64,000 bases of DNA, taken from the NCBI RefSeq assembly GCF_030272615.1, contig NC_081406.1, forward strand, positions 258,839,386 to 258,903,385. The letters run 5' to 3'. Made by a program: the position numbers and the translations under genes. The DNA is from Cryptomeria japonica (lineage: Eukaryota > Streptophyta > Pinopsida > Cupressales > Cupressaceae). Positions 1 through 15,311 of this stretch are shown here, piece by piece; the stretch's first letter is position 1, and every line of letters begins with the position of its first letter. Under the pieces are notes generated by a model. The model had not been told where the DNA came from. It made no database searches and saw only the letters and a list, made by a program, of their open reading frames with translations.

Positions 1-346
1 AACATATAGAACATAATATCATTACATTTAGTGCATCTTATAGAAACATTGAATATGCACATGCACTTAACCAATTATTTAATTATCAATTTTTTTTTAA
101 TTTTTGAGGGCCATAATACATAACTAAGAATGAAATGAAACATCTTCCATCTATAAAACAATTTCCATAGTACCTCCATCTACCAACTATACTACTACAT
201 ACCCCTTATTAGGTTATTAGGTGGGTATGTGCGTGTACTTAGATGTGTAAGGAGGCACATTTTACAATAAAAAGATCACAACCTAGAGTACCTTCGAGTT
301 GAAGTGGGGTGAAAGTTCAAGTTTACTAATGAACTTGATATTTCTT

Positions 347-504
347 GCAAAATATGTTTTTCATTAGCACTTAACAAAAGTTTTAATCAAATCAAAAGAT
401 ATGGGTGGATGGCTAGAGTGAAAATGCAAAATATGTTTTTCATTATCACTTAGCAAAATTTTTAATCAAATCAAAAGATATGGGTGGATGGCTAGAGTGA
501 AAAT
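347..504 (+). repeat. 79-bp tandem duplication
   Basis: Positions 347-425 and 426-504 align head to tail without gaps and differ at only a few bases. Both copies carry the stretch ending GGTGGATGGCTAGAGTGAAAAT. No coding potential is seen. It looks like a recent local duplication. Confidence 0.9.
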
Positions 505-576
505 CTAAATTATTCTTAGAATTTTCTAGTCTAAATAAATAAAATATATAATAGTTTGATAAATGTGCATGTGGAA

Positions 577-587
<11 letters not shown>

Positions 588-609
<22 letters not shown>
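588..609. repeat. (TA)n microsatellite
   Basis: A run of about eleven TA dinucleotides inside AT-rich intergenic DNA. Confidence 0.9.
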
Positions 610-934
610 ACCAAATATGTTTATATTAGTATATTGACAAATTTTTTTTGACACTAAAATATAGAAATTATAATAGAAGTAAATTGAAGTAAGAGGCTTC
701 CTACAATCACATCAGTCATTAGTGTCAATAAAAACATCTCCTTTAATTTCACTCAAATTTGAAAATTGTGACATTCAAAATTAAAATCACAATGAAATTA
801 AAACCTCCATAAATCTCATTGTAATGGAGAGTTCACAAATTCATTTTTACTGCAACGGAATACAAAAAATAAAATCAAAGGATTTTAACATTACATTGTT
901 TCAATGTTTTTAAAATGGAAAACATGAATGGAAT

Positions 935-3900
935 TGTAGTGCCCCGCCAGGATTTCCGAAGGAAAACCCACAACAAGGGTGAAACTATTTTTTTTTTTTA
1001 AAGTATAAACATCATAAGTGCACTTACACAACATGCACGATAACACAAGCGGAAGACTTACACCAGAATTCCTTAAGGGTTACCAATGAAGAATTAACTT
1101 CAAGAATAAAACCCACAAAATCATAAATCCACATATGCATCATTAACTCAATGATCACAAGAAGCCATAAGCAAATAAAGATTCATCAGAGAAAGATTGA
1201 AAGGATACAATATAATTTCCACTTCAATAAGCATTTACTAACATCATCAAGGAAACTGATAAAACATCCCAATAAAGGATTACATTGCTCTTCCAATACA
1301 TAGCTTCTCAATAAACATATAAGGATAGATCTCATCCAGTTACAAGGTTACATAAGATCAATGATACGATGACCACAAGGGTCTCCAAATAACAATAATC
1401 TTCAAAAAAGAGGTGAAGCATGAGTCACGAACCACAGGAACACCTATGAAGCCAATCCTCACATGAAGGTACAAATTCGAACATCCGATGGGAAGTGGCA
1501 CTACCACCCGACCATGTAATTCCCAAATGGAGTCACCCCACCGTGCTAGGAGATAGCTGAGGACCCTCAAACAAGCATAAGCATGACATGGGCGACAAAA
1601 CAATATGACTCCATGACAAAACAAAAGACCCCACAAGATCCGGGTGACTCAACATCACAAACACACAAGTGAACCAAATGAGAGAGTGTCATCGCATAGC
1701 TTAAGATGGATACCATGGTACAGCCTCCATAGGTCCTGACTCACTGTCCTGGTAACCTCTCCCGAACCTCTAGTTCTAACTAAGTCTCATGCGGACCCCA
1801 CCAGCCTTTTGTGAAGACAAGGTGGTTGGTTTGCCATTCCAGGCCTTCTCACAACATTATGAGCCCTGTACTAGCACTCACCTATGCAGGAGGTACAATT
1901 ATCTTTATTAATGTTATGATACTACCCACCTAATCAATTCATTAGATTACCAGTTATTATCTGACTTTCACTGGGTCGTAATGCCTACCACTTTGGGCGC
2001 AACCCCCAAGCGAAAGCCACTCTCTCAAAGGACACTAAACAAACATGGTCACTCCCCGAGGACCCTATGGTGAAGCAGACAACCATAACACCACTATCGG
2101 AAACAAGTGGTCAACAAGGACATATTGACTCTTGGCTAACCATAATACAAAGACACTACATGGTTAAGACAACGAATCCAACATATATCTCTTGGTCAAA
2201 GGAACCAAATACTCCTCCACAGGACGACTAAACCACAGACCAAAGCAACACATAATACACTTGCAACATCATTGATTGAAAAGAAATGAAATAAGATATT
2301 CTTTCAACAGTCACATTATTCAATTTCCAAATCAATATTCCATCAGGAATGAAATCCACATTAAACATTCAACCGGCTATAACATGAATTCCTAATAGGC
2401 ATTTAATTCATTTCTAGAATATATCCAAATCTACCAATTTGAATCTCTAATTCATGTGCCTTGATTTCCATTGATAAATTTATTAACCACATAATAAAAT
2501 TCACATGAAAAATTATCATTTACGCTTAACATAAAATAACCACATCAACATATTCACTTAATAAAATTTAAATTAATTTTATAACACATACCGGTTTGCA
2601 CCGGTAAGGCATAGGGTCAAGCAGTGGCAAAAGCCAACCTGTAGTAGTGATGTTGTTGTGGCAACAGACACTACCTACCAGTAGTGCTGCTACCACTGGT
2701 AACAACCCTACTGATCGGTAGCGCTACTACCACTGGTAACAGACACTACCGACCGGTAGCGGTACTACCGACCGGTAGTGCCACTACTGCTGGTAGCAGC
2801 CGCTACCAACCGGTAGTAGTCCTATCGATTGGTAGTGCTACTACCCAGTGGCAGTCCTACCGACCGGTAGCACTACTACTACGTAGCGAAGCTGCCAACC
2901 GGTAGTTCTGCTGCCTGCGGGTAGCAGACACTACTGACTCACGTGATGAGACAAGCCCATCACGGGAGCGGTAAAGTCTATGAACAAACCAAAAACACAT
3001 ACCTCCAAGGCATTCTAAAACCAAAAAATCACAAAATCAAATAACCATAAATAACATTCCATTTCCAGAATTATTTCACGAGCACACACATACAGTGCCA
3101 ATTTCCAAAATTTCAAGGAAAAGTTATGAGCAAGGTAGATGGTGAAATAAACACACTGGAAAGAATGACTAGCAAATTCTTGATAGTAAGAAGCAAGGAT
3201 GCACCCAACAAACCCAATCTAAAATTCTTTTCTTTCAAAGAAGAGGTAAATCAAGAAGTTGCTTGCTATGAACAAATAACACACAGCAAGGAAGAAATGA
3301 GCAATTCCTTTCCTGAATGCAACCTTATGCTAATAGCATCACAAAATCAACTCTATTAGGCAATCTTTCTTCCATTTCAACATTCTAAAAAGAATCTACA
3401 GGCAGATTTCATTTTCTAATCACACAGGAAGAAAAATGATAAATACAAAATCAAATCAAAACATCAAAATAGATTATCCAACCTGAAGCAAAGGTAAGCA
3501 AGGAACTGAAGGACACCAGCCTTACAACCCAGGTCGAATCTCCAACTCTTCTAGGAAGATTTCCAGAATTCTTTACTTCTCTCAAAAATTCCTCTTCTTC
3601 TCCTGTCGTGAATCCCCGGAATGGATAACCAAAAATATCTTTTAACCTATGCTTCTAGGTTAAAGTTATTTCATCCAATCAGATTTAAATATTTTAAAAC
3701 TAAAAAGGCAATCAGATTTATTTCTTTCCCAAAAATAATAATTCTTTCCAATGATTAAATTAAAAAGGCCAAATGGAAAAATACAAAGGAAAGATTTTAT
3801 TTATTTCTTTTTCCATAAATACTTCCTTCAACATAAGCATTTAACCTTTTTAAATGGCTAGGCAATTTATTTATTTCACAAAATATCAATGCAACTTTAC

Positions 3901-4679
3901 ACAATAAATTAAGCCATTTAACCATTTAATCTAGCAATCATTAATTTAAATAAATCAATAATCACTAAGCATAATAATTAAATGATTATGCCAACACAAG
4001 ATAGCATCATCCATTTAAATTAAATAACCATTTAAATAAATGAAAACACCCAAAACCAAGACAGATCAAATGACGCCTCTCAAATGACCAAACCAAGGCA
4101 CTATGACACGCATAACAGCCAGATGGGGAAACACAACCAACTGACAACACTCACACGAGTGTAACTGCAGTCAAGCTAGGGTACAACAACTATCTCCTCC
4201 ACTCCCATCGGATATATCAAGCATGCTTAGACCTGTGAAACCAGGTGGAGTCAATACCTCGTACCTACCTGATACTAGTACCTGCAATGTCCTGTACCCA
4301 AGAACCACACGTGCATATAAACCAATATATATATACAAACATGGCACGCACATCGATGAAGGAGAATCGTGACGTTCCCTATCTCACTGGAGTGAGTGAA
4401 GGAAAATCATACCCTCACATCCCAATACACTTACAAACACGCAACATATAAATAATGCATCACAATATAAGGGAAAAGTGTCAGTCCATGATAAAGATCC
4501 ATTAAATAAAATTATTCAGAAGCACTGAGATACTGCATAAAAAATACACCATAGATATCCAGATAAAGCATAAAATAACATCGCATAATATCTTAATCAA
4601 AATACAATAATGTTCCACAGAACAGTCACTGAAGTAACTCAAAACATACAAAAGAGGCTGATCGAGGAGGGGTACTACA
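935..4679 (-). mobile_element. 3.7-kb solo LTR of a retrotransposon
   Basis: The segment begins TGTAGTGCCCC and ends GGGGTACTACA, an 11-bp inverted terminus with one mismatch and the TG...CA ends typical of LTRs. It is flanked by GGAAT at 930-934 and 4680-4684, a perfect 5-bp target-site duplication. I found no second LTR, primer-binding site or gag/pol motif inside, so it is best read as a solo LTR left by LTR-LTR recombination. A TATA-like run (TATATATATA, around 4325-4335) lies about 350 bp from the right end when read on the minus strand, and the minus-strand 3' end is GGCGGGGCACTACA. Both favour minus orientation. A non-autonomous element without LTR structure is the alternative. Confidence 0.75.
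2655..2915. repeat. ACCGGTAG hairpin repeat cluster in the solo LTR
   Basis: A GC-rich island in AT-rich sequence contains many versions of CTACC-GACC-GGTAG. Each can fold into a 5-bp stem with a 4-nt loop. The variant CTATC-GATT-GGTAG keeps pairing through a G-U wobble in RNA. Spacing is irregular, roughly 20-30 bp. The reading frame across it (2684-2905) only translates the repeat and is not a gene. Confidence 0.75.
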
Positions 4680-4684
4680 GGAAT

Positions 4685-5815
4685 AATGCACTAATATTGT
4701 GTGAATTGTCAACTTTGAACAAGATATAAATGTTCTTGTGATAAATCATGGTTTCTTAGTGCCTAGATTCTCATAAAACTAATTACAGTTGTGCACGTCC
4801 ACTCAGTGGTTTATTTAAAGCAAATAAAAAAAGATAAACTTGGAGAACTCATCATGTTGAGATGTACAATAATGTTTCCATATTCATGGAACTCATATAA
4901 CTGTTTGAAACAATCACATATAATCGAAACTTTCTTTCATATGAAGATATTTTCAATAGTGAAACCAATTGTAGCATTTCTCTACTGCACACACAACTAG
5001 ACAAATGTACTTACATATGTTCAATCCTTTATCAAGGTATAGAAGACAACTCAATTAGCTTGGTTAGGAGTGTGAGCATTAATGGATAACATAATGTTTT
5101 AAACTTGACTTTAGTATATTTGAAATTTTAAAGCTATACTATTTTGCTAAACTAGCCCTAAAAGTGTCTACTCTAATCATGCCTCGAAAAAATGTGTAGT
5201 CTTTTGGTTCTTCATTTCTTAGCTACTAATTATTCATTTATCTTATCCATCCTTGACATTTTTTGCATTGAACAAAATTGTAGCACTACCAATTATATAA
5301 CTAATATTTTTAATTATTTTAATTAAACAAAAGAGTAGATACATCTAAGAATGGTTGAGAATGGTTGTGATGAACCTATTTAATTGAAACACAAATCAAA
5401 TCAAATTTATTATTGGTTTTCTATTCTCAAATAACTCATAGGTAGTTTGACTATAAAATTTTATTATATGCCCACAATGACCAGTAGCCATGAAACAAAA
5501 AATTCTTCAAAAATGTTAAAGTGCAAAAGGAATACTAGAAATGCAATGTTACATTTCAAATCTTTGTGCAATATTCAAATTGTAGATACAAATACTTCAA
5601 ATCATTATCTCAAATACAATAAATGTATACCTTTTATGAAAAAAAAAAAAGAAGAAGTCACTTTAATATCATTTTTAGCCACATGGTTGTTTTTGTTATC
5701 ACTCCCACATGTTCTAACAAGGCATCAATGAAGCAGTCTTGTGGATTATCAAACCACCTTGAAAAAAGAAAAGTTTCTTATGCAACACCCCAATCTATTA
5801 ATTAAAGTAAAAATA
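4685..5815. other. Intergenic sequence without recognised genes
   Basis: AT-rich sequence with only short chance reading frames. I see no conserved domain, RNA gene or transposon terminus. Confidence 0.5.
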
Positions 5816-5968
5816 TTTTATAGATTTTAGATATATAATATTTTACTTTATATTTATTGTTTCTATAAAGGAAATAAATATTATAAAAGTATTTTTTAGT
5901 GTAAGTTAATAATCGGTTAAATAGTGGTAATGGGGAAAATGAGTCTTGGACGAATCATAAAGCTGATG
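5816..5968 (+). repeat. Dispersed repeat, copy A
   Basis: About 150 bp, from the stretch TTTTATAGATTT to a point near GAATCATAAAG, align with 10354-10508 in the same orientation. The two copies lie on either side of the LINE remnant and are clearly diverged. Copy B is followed about 100 bp later by a TGGTATCAA primer-binding-site-like sequence, so the family may be an LTR. No matching partner LTR was found. Confidence 0.65.
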
Positions 5969-6339
5969 ATATCCTCCTCTTGTAAATGTGAATCATTGAG
6001 GTCACAATGGTATGGTGAGGGTTTTAACCTTAGTGGCCATAACAACAACAACAACACTTAACCAACACACTATAGGAGAAATTGATTAGGTGGGGCTTCA
6101 TAAATTGATTTGTTATAAAGTAAGGTATATAGGTTTTTATTTTATTATTTTATAAATATTTAAAAATAAAAACTTCTCAGGAATTTGTATAATAAATATT
6201 TTAAAATTAAAAAATCTCTAAAACTTTGTGTATTGTTGTTAAAGAATCCTATATTATAAGTTTTGATGTAGTTTGATTTCTTATCGTTTCAAGAATTAAA
6301 AATTAGAATTTTACTTTTCGATAAAATTATAATAATAAA
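5969..6339. other. AT-rich spacer with short (AAC)n run
   Basis: It contains an (AAC)n run near 6040-6056 and AT-rich sequence leading up to the 3' end of the LINE. No gene is seen. Confidence 0.5.
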
Positions 6340-6388
6340 GGAGGGGTAAAAATTTATTAAAGACTAGAAGAAGTACAAAGCAAGGGCA

Positions 6389-6878
6389 TTACATTTCCCT
6401 ATCAAGCTCAACTAAGTGAAGCAAATGTTGAGACAAATCAAGGGGTAACTGACCCCAATCCACAACGTTCCAATCAAGAATATGATCAAAGGCCCACTTG
6501 GCCAGATAATCAGCAACCCCATTCCATTCACGAGGAATATGGGTAAAAGAAACAGACTCTAAAGAAGTGCCAAGGATGAGAATCTGATCAACAATCAAAG
6601 CCAAATGCTAACTAACCCCATCTAAATGTCGCTTATTCAACAAGTTGACCACCACCTGAGAATCAAACTCACATATAATCCCGCGCCATCCCAATTTACT
6701 AGCACACTCCAAAGAAAATAAAATAGCCTAAGCCTCCATTAAATTATTAGTATGAAGACCCATATAAACAAAAAATATAAACTGAGCTTCCCCAGAACTA
6801 TCTCAACCCACACCACCAATGCCAGCATGACCAGGGTTTCCATAGGAGGAGCCATCCGTATTAATTTTAAGAACACCC
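6389..6878 (-). pseudogene. LINE RNase H domain, broken
   Basis: The start of a type I RNase H is visible as VLKINTDGSSYGNPGHAG near 6878-6820, and its end as HIPREWNGVADYLAKWA in the frame starting at 6604. In between, segments such as CEFDSQVVVNLL can be read but stops interrupt them, including one after the conserved M-E-A segment. Plant L1-like LINEs often carry this domain to degrade the RNA template. It is non-functional here. Confidence 0.85.
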
Positions 6879-7050
6879 TGAGGACGAGGAGGAGACCATC
6901 TTCCCTCTCTAATCACCTTCGAAGTAGGGTGTCTACATCTATTACACATGAACTGACTCTGTAGCTGAGGGAGATGAAGACGATCAAAACAACCAACATC
7001 ACAATGAGCTATTGATTCAGTCATATCACATTTAGCCGCAACCATTTCTC

Positions 7051-8209
7051 CTAGAGAATGCAAGATCTTCCACCACAAGTGAGGGGCCACCAACCGCACA
7101 TCCTGAAAAATCCAGTGACTTCTCTCCAACAAAAGGTTCCAGATAATGAAGGATGGTCTAATAACCCAAGAAGATTGAAGGAAGGAAGTAGAAACAAGGG
7201 CTCTTCCCCTCGATCCACAAACTCAATCCATGGGGAAACATGCCTATAGGGCAAATTCCACACCCTCCACCGAAAATACCAGATCTCCCTAGCATAAGAA
7301 CATTGGAAGAAAAGATGAGAGACGCTCTCCATAGCATCACAACATAGCATACACTTTAAGGGACCACTGAAACCACGCTTGCACAAATTATCCCAAGTTA
7401 GACACCAGTTTTGAGCAGCCAACCATAAGAAAAAATTACACTTGGGCCAAGACAACTTATGCCAAACTTGCTTCCACCACAAGAACCTCAATATCCCCAA
7501 ATAACTGCCTATCCAATTGTTTATAACCAGCATACACAGAGTACTTCCCAAATATAGCAGGACCATTCCAAGCCAAGACATCAAAGCCCTTTAATGAACT
7601 ACAATGTCGATAAGCCAAAATCTAAACTAGCTGATGCCTATGATCCTCAAACCCCCTAGGTAGCCACTCAGAAGGGTGCTTCCAGCGGTAGGTAACAACC
7701 ATACCACAACACTCCACAACCTTATAATGCTCAATAGTATCCCAGCTAGCCACAGTAAAAACATCAAAAAGAGACTGAAGGTGAGGGCATGGAGAGAGGA
7801 TAGGTGGATGACCATCCCAAGAATCTAACCAAAAAAGCGCCTGTGACCTAGAATGACAGATCCAAAAAAGTGCATGCTTAATCAATTGAGCCCCCACTTT
7901 CAGAGTATGCCAAATCATAAAACCACTTCCCTCAAGACGATAGCGAGGAACCTCAAAAGAAGAAACACCTCCAAGATATTTGTGGTTGAGAATACGGGCC
8001 CATAACTGGTGTTGATGAGTACACCATCGCCAGTAAAGTTTAACAACAAGAACTTGTCCATTCAAGATAGAAGAGTGTAATCCAAGACCCCCATCCTTCT
8101 TCGGTCTACAAACAGATTCCCACTTAACCAAGATCCACTTAGTAGCCAAAAAACTTCCACTCCAAATAAATTGACGAGAGAGAGCATCAAATTCCCCAAG
8201 AAAATACAT
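7051..8209 (-). pseudogene. LINE post-RT region with zinc-binding (zf-RVT) domain
   Basis: Two adjoining frames, 8209-7622 and 7584-7051, cover the region between RT and RNase H. The first has a segment around WILVKWESVCRPKKDGGLG, typical of plant LINE connectors. The second has KCNFFLWLAAQNWCLTWDNL, then CMLCCDAMESVSHLFFQC, the cysteine/histidine cluster of the zf-RVT domain. A frame change between them shows decay. Its place directly after RT and before RNase H supports the assignment. Confidence 0.8.
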
Positions 8210-8559
8210 TAGGGCTTCTTGAACAAAGTACCTGTAGATGGTGAGGGCCTAGACAACAAACTTGAGTAGAGTAACTCTAGCAACTTTAGACAACCACCTA
8301 TGTATCCAATGAGTTACCTTCTTCCTTAACTTATCTAGAAACAACTGTCAGGAGGACCTAGGATGGCGCCCAACAACAAGAGGAATATCCAAATAGACAA
8401 AGGGAAGAGACCCAATTTGAAATCCCAAAATAGCTACAATGCACCGCTGGATAGTATGAGGAGTATTGAATAAGAAAATAAAATAATTCTACTCATTCAC
8501 TTTCTGACTTGAAGTAGCAAGATGGATGTCTAAAATTTTCCTAAAAGATCAATCTTCCC

Positions 8560-9409
8560 TAATACGAGCCAACCCCATAGGAGAGGTGTCATCCACAAAC
8601 TGGAGATGAGAAAGCGTTGGCAAACCCAGCCCCCACTGCCAACCATGAATCAAACCTTGAGCCACCTAGAATTTAAGAAACCTACCCAGCCCCTCTGCTA
8701 GAATAATAAATAGATAAGGAGAGAGAGGATCCCCTTGATGAAGACCCCTGGTAGCACCAAAAAACCCTGAAGGTTCCCCATTCACAATAATTAAAAATGA
8801 GGAAGAAGTCACACAGCTCATAGTCCAACTCACCCAATCTATAGAAAAACCAAAAGCCAACAAAACCTTATGAAGAAAACTCCATTTGACCCTGTCATAT
8901 GCTTTGGCCATATCCAGCTTGATGAACATAGACCTATCCCTAGAGGTTGCCATTGAATGAATGACTTCAGATGCGATCACCACTCCATCCAAAATCTGAT
9001 GACCCACCACAAATCAACCTTGCTCCTTAGAGATAATAACCGACAAACAAGATTTAAGCCTCTCAGCAATCGATTTTGTAATAATCTTGTATGCCACATT
9101 ACAAAGCACCATAGGTCTATAGAAAGCCTATCAACACTATCCTTCTTACGAATAAGGCTAAAAAATAGTAGCATTCAGGGCACGAAGCATATATTTATTC
9201 TGAAAAGACTCTTGCACAACCTCTAACAAATACAACTTAACAATATCCCAAAACTCTTGGAAAAAATCAACTGGAAAACCATCAGGGTGAGGAGCTTTTG
9301 CTTTATTCATGCCAAACACAACCTCCTCCACCTCAGACAAGGTAACTGGACAAGTAAGCAATGCATTTAGATTCGTAGAAATCATAAAAGGAGTACAAGC
9401 TAGAGCCAT
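8560..9409 (-). pseudogene. LINE reverse transcriptase, broken by in-frame stops
   Basis: The frame starting at 9409 gives the RT N-terminal segment with KAPHPDGFPVDFFQEFW. Past a stop at 9160-9158, the same frame continues through LCNVAYKIITK, the catalytic-aspartate segment KLDMAKAYDRV (D at about 8914-8912) and RGLHQGDPLSPYLFI. After another stop (TAG, 8668-8666) it reaches FVDD at 8599-8588, the LINE form of the Y/F-x-D-D active site. All catalytic motifs are therefore still legible in one frame, but at least three stops interrupt it. The enzyme would have copied LINE RNA at the nicked target. Confidence 0.9.
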
Positions 9410-9994
9410 ATCTTAAGCAACCTCTGCAGGAGGAGAATCCTTTGAAAATAGGGCAGAATAGAACTTCTGAGCCTCTCTAGACATAGCCTATTGCGAATAA
9501 ATCATAACGCCCTTGGAATTAACTAAAGAAGAAATATAACACTTATTCCTTCAAGCCTACACAAAGTGATGAAAAAAAGCTATATTCCTATCACCCTCTC
9601 GAAGCCAATCAATTCTAGATTTTTGTTTCCAAAATATCTCCTCACGAAGCTCCCACTCCTCCACCAGTTTAAGATCCTAGGACTCAGCCTGTCCAAGAGC
9701 CTCTGAAAAACCCTGATCCCTTATTTAGCGAGTAATAACAGCAAGGTGCTCATGCGCTTCCCTTTTCTTGGCTCGTAAATTACCAAAACATGACCTATTC
9801 CAACACTTAAGATGATACTTGACATACTGAAGTCTCTTGACAAAGGAATACATAGTTGTACCATACGTAGGGGTCCCATCATGCCATCACTGGGCCACAA
9901 GATCATACAAAGAAGAGTAGCGAAGCCACATAATATGAAATTTGAAAGTCAGATTCTTAGGAATAGGAAAAGAAGAAGTTGAAAACTTAATTGG

Positions 9995-10246
9995 TCAATG
10001 ATCGGAGCCACACCAATCAAGAATCTCAGAGCAAGTGACCAAACCTCCCCCAACCCAAAAATCAGAAACCAGAAATTTGTCCAACCGCTCAGATATTGCT
10101 TCTAATCCACTCCTTCTATTGGTCCAAGTAAAAATACCATTAGAGGGTTTAACGTCAACAAGAGCAAGAGTATCCACATTTACCCAAAAAAGATCTGAAG
10201 CAGGACCCAACCTAGGTAACCCCCCTCGTTTCTCCTCTAAGCACAA
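9995..10246 (-). pseudogene. LINE endonuclease, C-terminal fragment
   Basis: This frame contains NGIFTWTNRRSG followed by ERLDKFLVSDFW, and ends near LDWCGSDH. In the endonuclease/exonuclease/phosphatase family that L1-type LINEs use to nick target DNA, these match the late F-T-W-x-N segment, the R-L-D-R/K-F segment and the terminal S-D-H catalytic triad. Everything upstream, including the metal-binding N-terminus, is missing because the element is 5'-truncated. It lies upstream of the RT fragments on the same strand. Confidence 0.85.
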
Positions 10247-10353
10247 AACATAATAGAAATGCTCTTTTTTATTAAGATATATTTAATGAATGCTTATGAT
10301 TTCTACAATTTTTATATAGGTATATGTATATTTGATTAGTTAAAAAATAAGGC

Positions 10354-10508
10354 TTTTATAGATTTCAGATAAATAATGTGTTACTTTATATTGATTATTC
10401 TTATAAAATAAGGAAAAAAGAATATTATAAAAGTATTTTTTGGTATAAGTTAGTAATGGGTTGAATAGTGGCAGTAGAAAAAATGAGCCTTGGAGGAATC
10501 ATAAAGAT
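10354..10508 (+). repeat. Dispersed repeat, copy B
   Basis: This is the second copy of the repeat at 5816-5968, same orientation, diverged. About 100 bp downstream, at 10612-10620, the sequence TGGTATCAA follows a ...CAACA end. It resembles an initiator-Met primer-binding site after an LTR, so this could be the 5' LTR of a very old element. Confidence 0.6.
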
Positions 10509-14139
<3,631 letters not shown>

Positions 14140-14560
14140 TAAAAATAAAAATTTAAAAACTATCAACCCATAACATGTTTAAAATATAATATAACACGTA
14201 TAGTGAGTAATACAGTATAATCTATATTTAAGATATAGTGTAATATACTTTATAAAATATAATATCATATCATATCATATCATATTCTCTTAGTATATAA
14301 TAATATAAAAAATAATGTAATATATTTATATATAATACAATATAATAAACTCTTAATATATAATATATATTTAAAACATATTCTAATAAATACAAGGCAC
14401 CGACACGAAATTAAAAAACATATGTACATAATAAAAATCTAGTGAAATGTGTATTATATTATTTATTATATTTAAATTTATAATATACTATTATAGTATA
14501 TTTTAAATTATTATATAAATTTATGTAATATATATCCAATGATAATATCTAACAAAAATT
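14140..14560. other. AT-rich low-complexity tract
   Basis: The tract is dominated by AATATA-like words, with a CATAT pentamer run near 14262-14285. No coding potential is seen. It may act as a matrix-attachment-like or simply neutral tract; the sequence alone does not say which. Confidence 0.7.
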
Positions 14561-14745
14561 CTCCTTTCAATGATATGCAATATCTTATTTATTCTTTTGC
14601 ATGTTGAGGCAACAATTTAGATCACACATCAATGTACAATGTGGATGGGAACATAAAATCTCCTAAAATGGCAACAAAAATACCCAATGCTTTCACTATA
14701 CCATACCATTACAAACTTCGATGTTAACTCTGATATTGCACATTG

Positions 14746-15311
14746 GATTGAGAGGAGAAGACATGCTAGTGCATAACCTCGGTGAAACAATATTTATTCC
14801 TTTACATGATGGTTTAACACTCAATTGAAGCCTCAATAGTTTAGTTCCTAACCCATTAGGAACCCTTGATAGTTCATACTTTATCTAGAAGCCCCTGCAT
14901 TTCATCAATTTTTTGTTTCTTGATCCATTAGAAGCTCATGATAGTTCATATTCTACCCAAAGGACCCGACATTCCATCCATCGTTTAGTTCTTGACTCGT
15001 TAGGAACTCCCAATAGTTCTTGTTCTACCTCAAAACCAAGCAATGATTCGTAATCTACCCCTAAATCTCAATTATTCCAATCGATTATAAACCCTTGACA
15101 TCACTTTCTATTCATGTCCTATATCCTTTATTGAAACTTTCATCCTCACGGACAACTAAAGCAAAAATGAGAAGTACACTCAGAGGTTCCTTTGGTACTA
15201 GGAACCCCTAAAAGTCTTGATACCACTTTATGTTTTCATTTATTAGTCCTTGATCACCTCAGAAAATATGAAACTTGTGTTCATCGCCATTGAAAGACTT
15301 GGATCAAGGTA
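14746..15311 (+). repeat. 0.56-kb direct repeat, copy 1, with internal ~70-bp units
   Basis: From AGAGGAGAAGACATGC to CTTGGATCAAGG this aligns with 16733-17292. Inside, from about 14839 to 15050, a unit of about 70 bp occurs three times. Each copy starts with a version of GTTCCTAA-CCCA-TTAGGAAC, an 8-bp inverted repeat. The two copies may be the LTRs of a small unrecognised element, but I see no clear primer-binding site or target-site duplication. Confidence 0.7.

Larger units (their letters stand above)
1..934. other. AT-rich intergenic sequence
   Basis: I see no open frame with recognisable motifs. The stretch holds a 79-bp tandem duplication and a short (TA)n run, listed separately. It ends at the GGAAT target-site copy of the solo LTR that follows. 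Confidence 0.6.
6340..10250 (-). mobile_element. 5'-truncated, degraded LINE (non-LTR retrotransposon)
   Basis: Read on the minus strand, the order is the end of an L1-type endonuclease, reverse transcriptase, a post-RT zinc-binding region and a terminal RNase H. This is the layout of plant L1-like LINEs. The 5' end is lost inside the endonuclease near 10250. The 3' end lies near 6340, just past a stretch reading AATAAATTTTTACCCC on the minus strand. Many in-frame stops and frame changes show that it is dead. I could not identify a convincing target-site duplication, so both boundaries are approximate to tens of bases. Confidence 0.9.

Noticed and set aside
2684-2905. 73-codon frame in the solo LTR
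   Set aside because: It is a translation of the ACCGGTAG repeat cluster.
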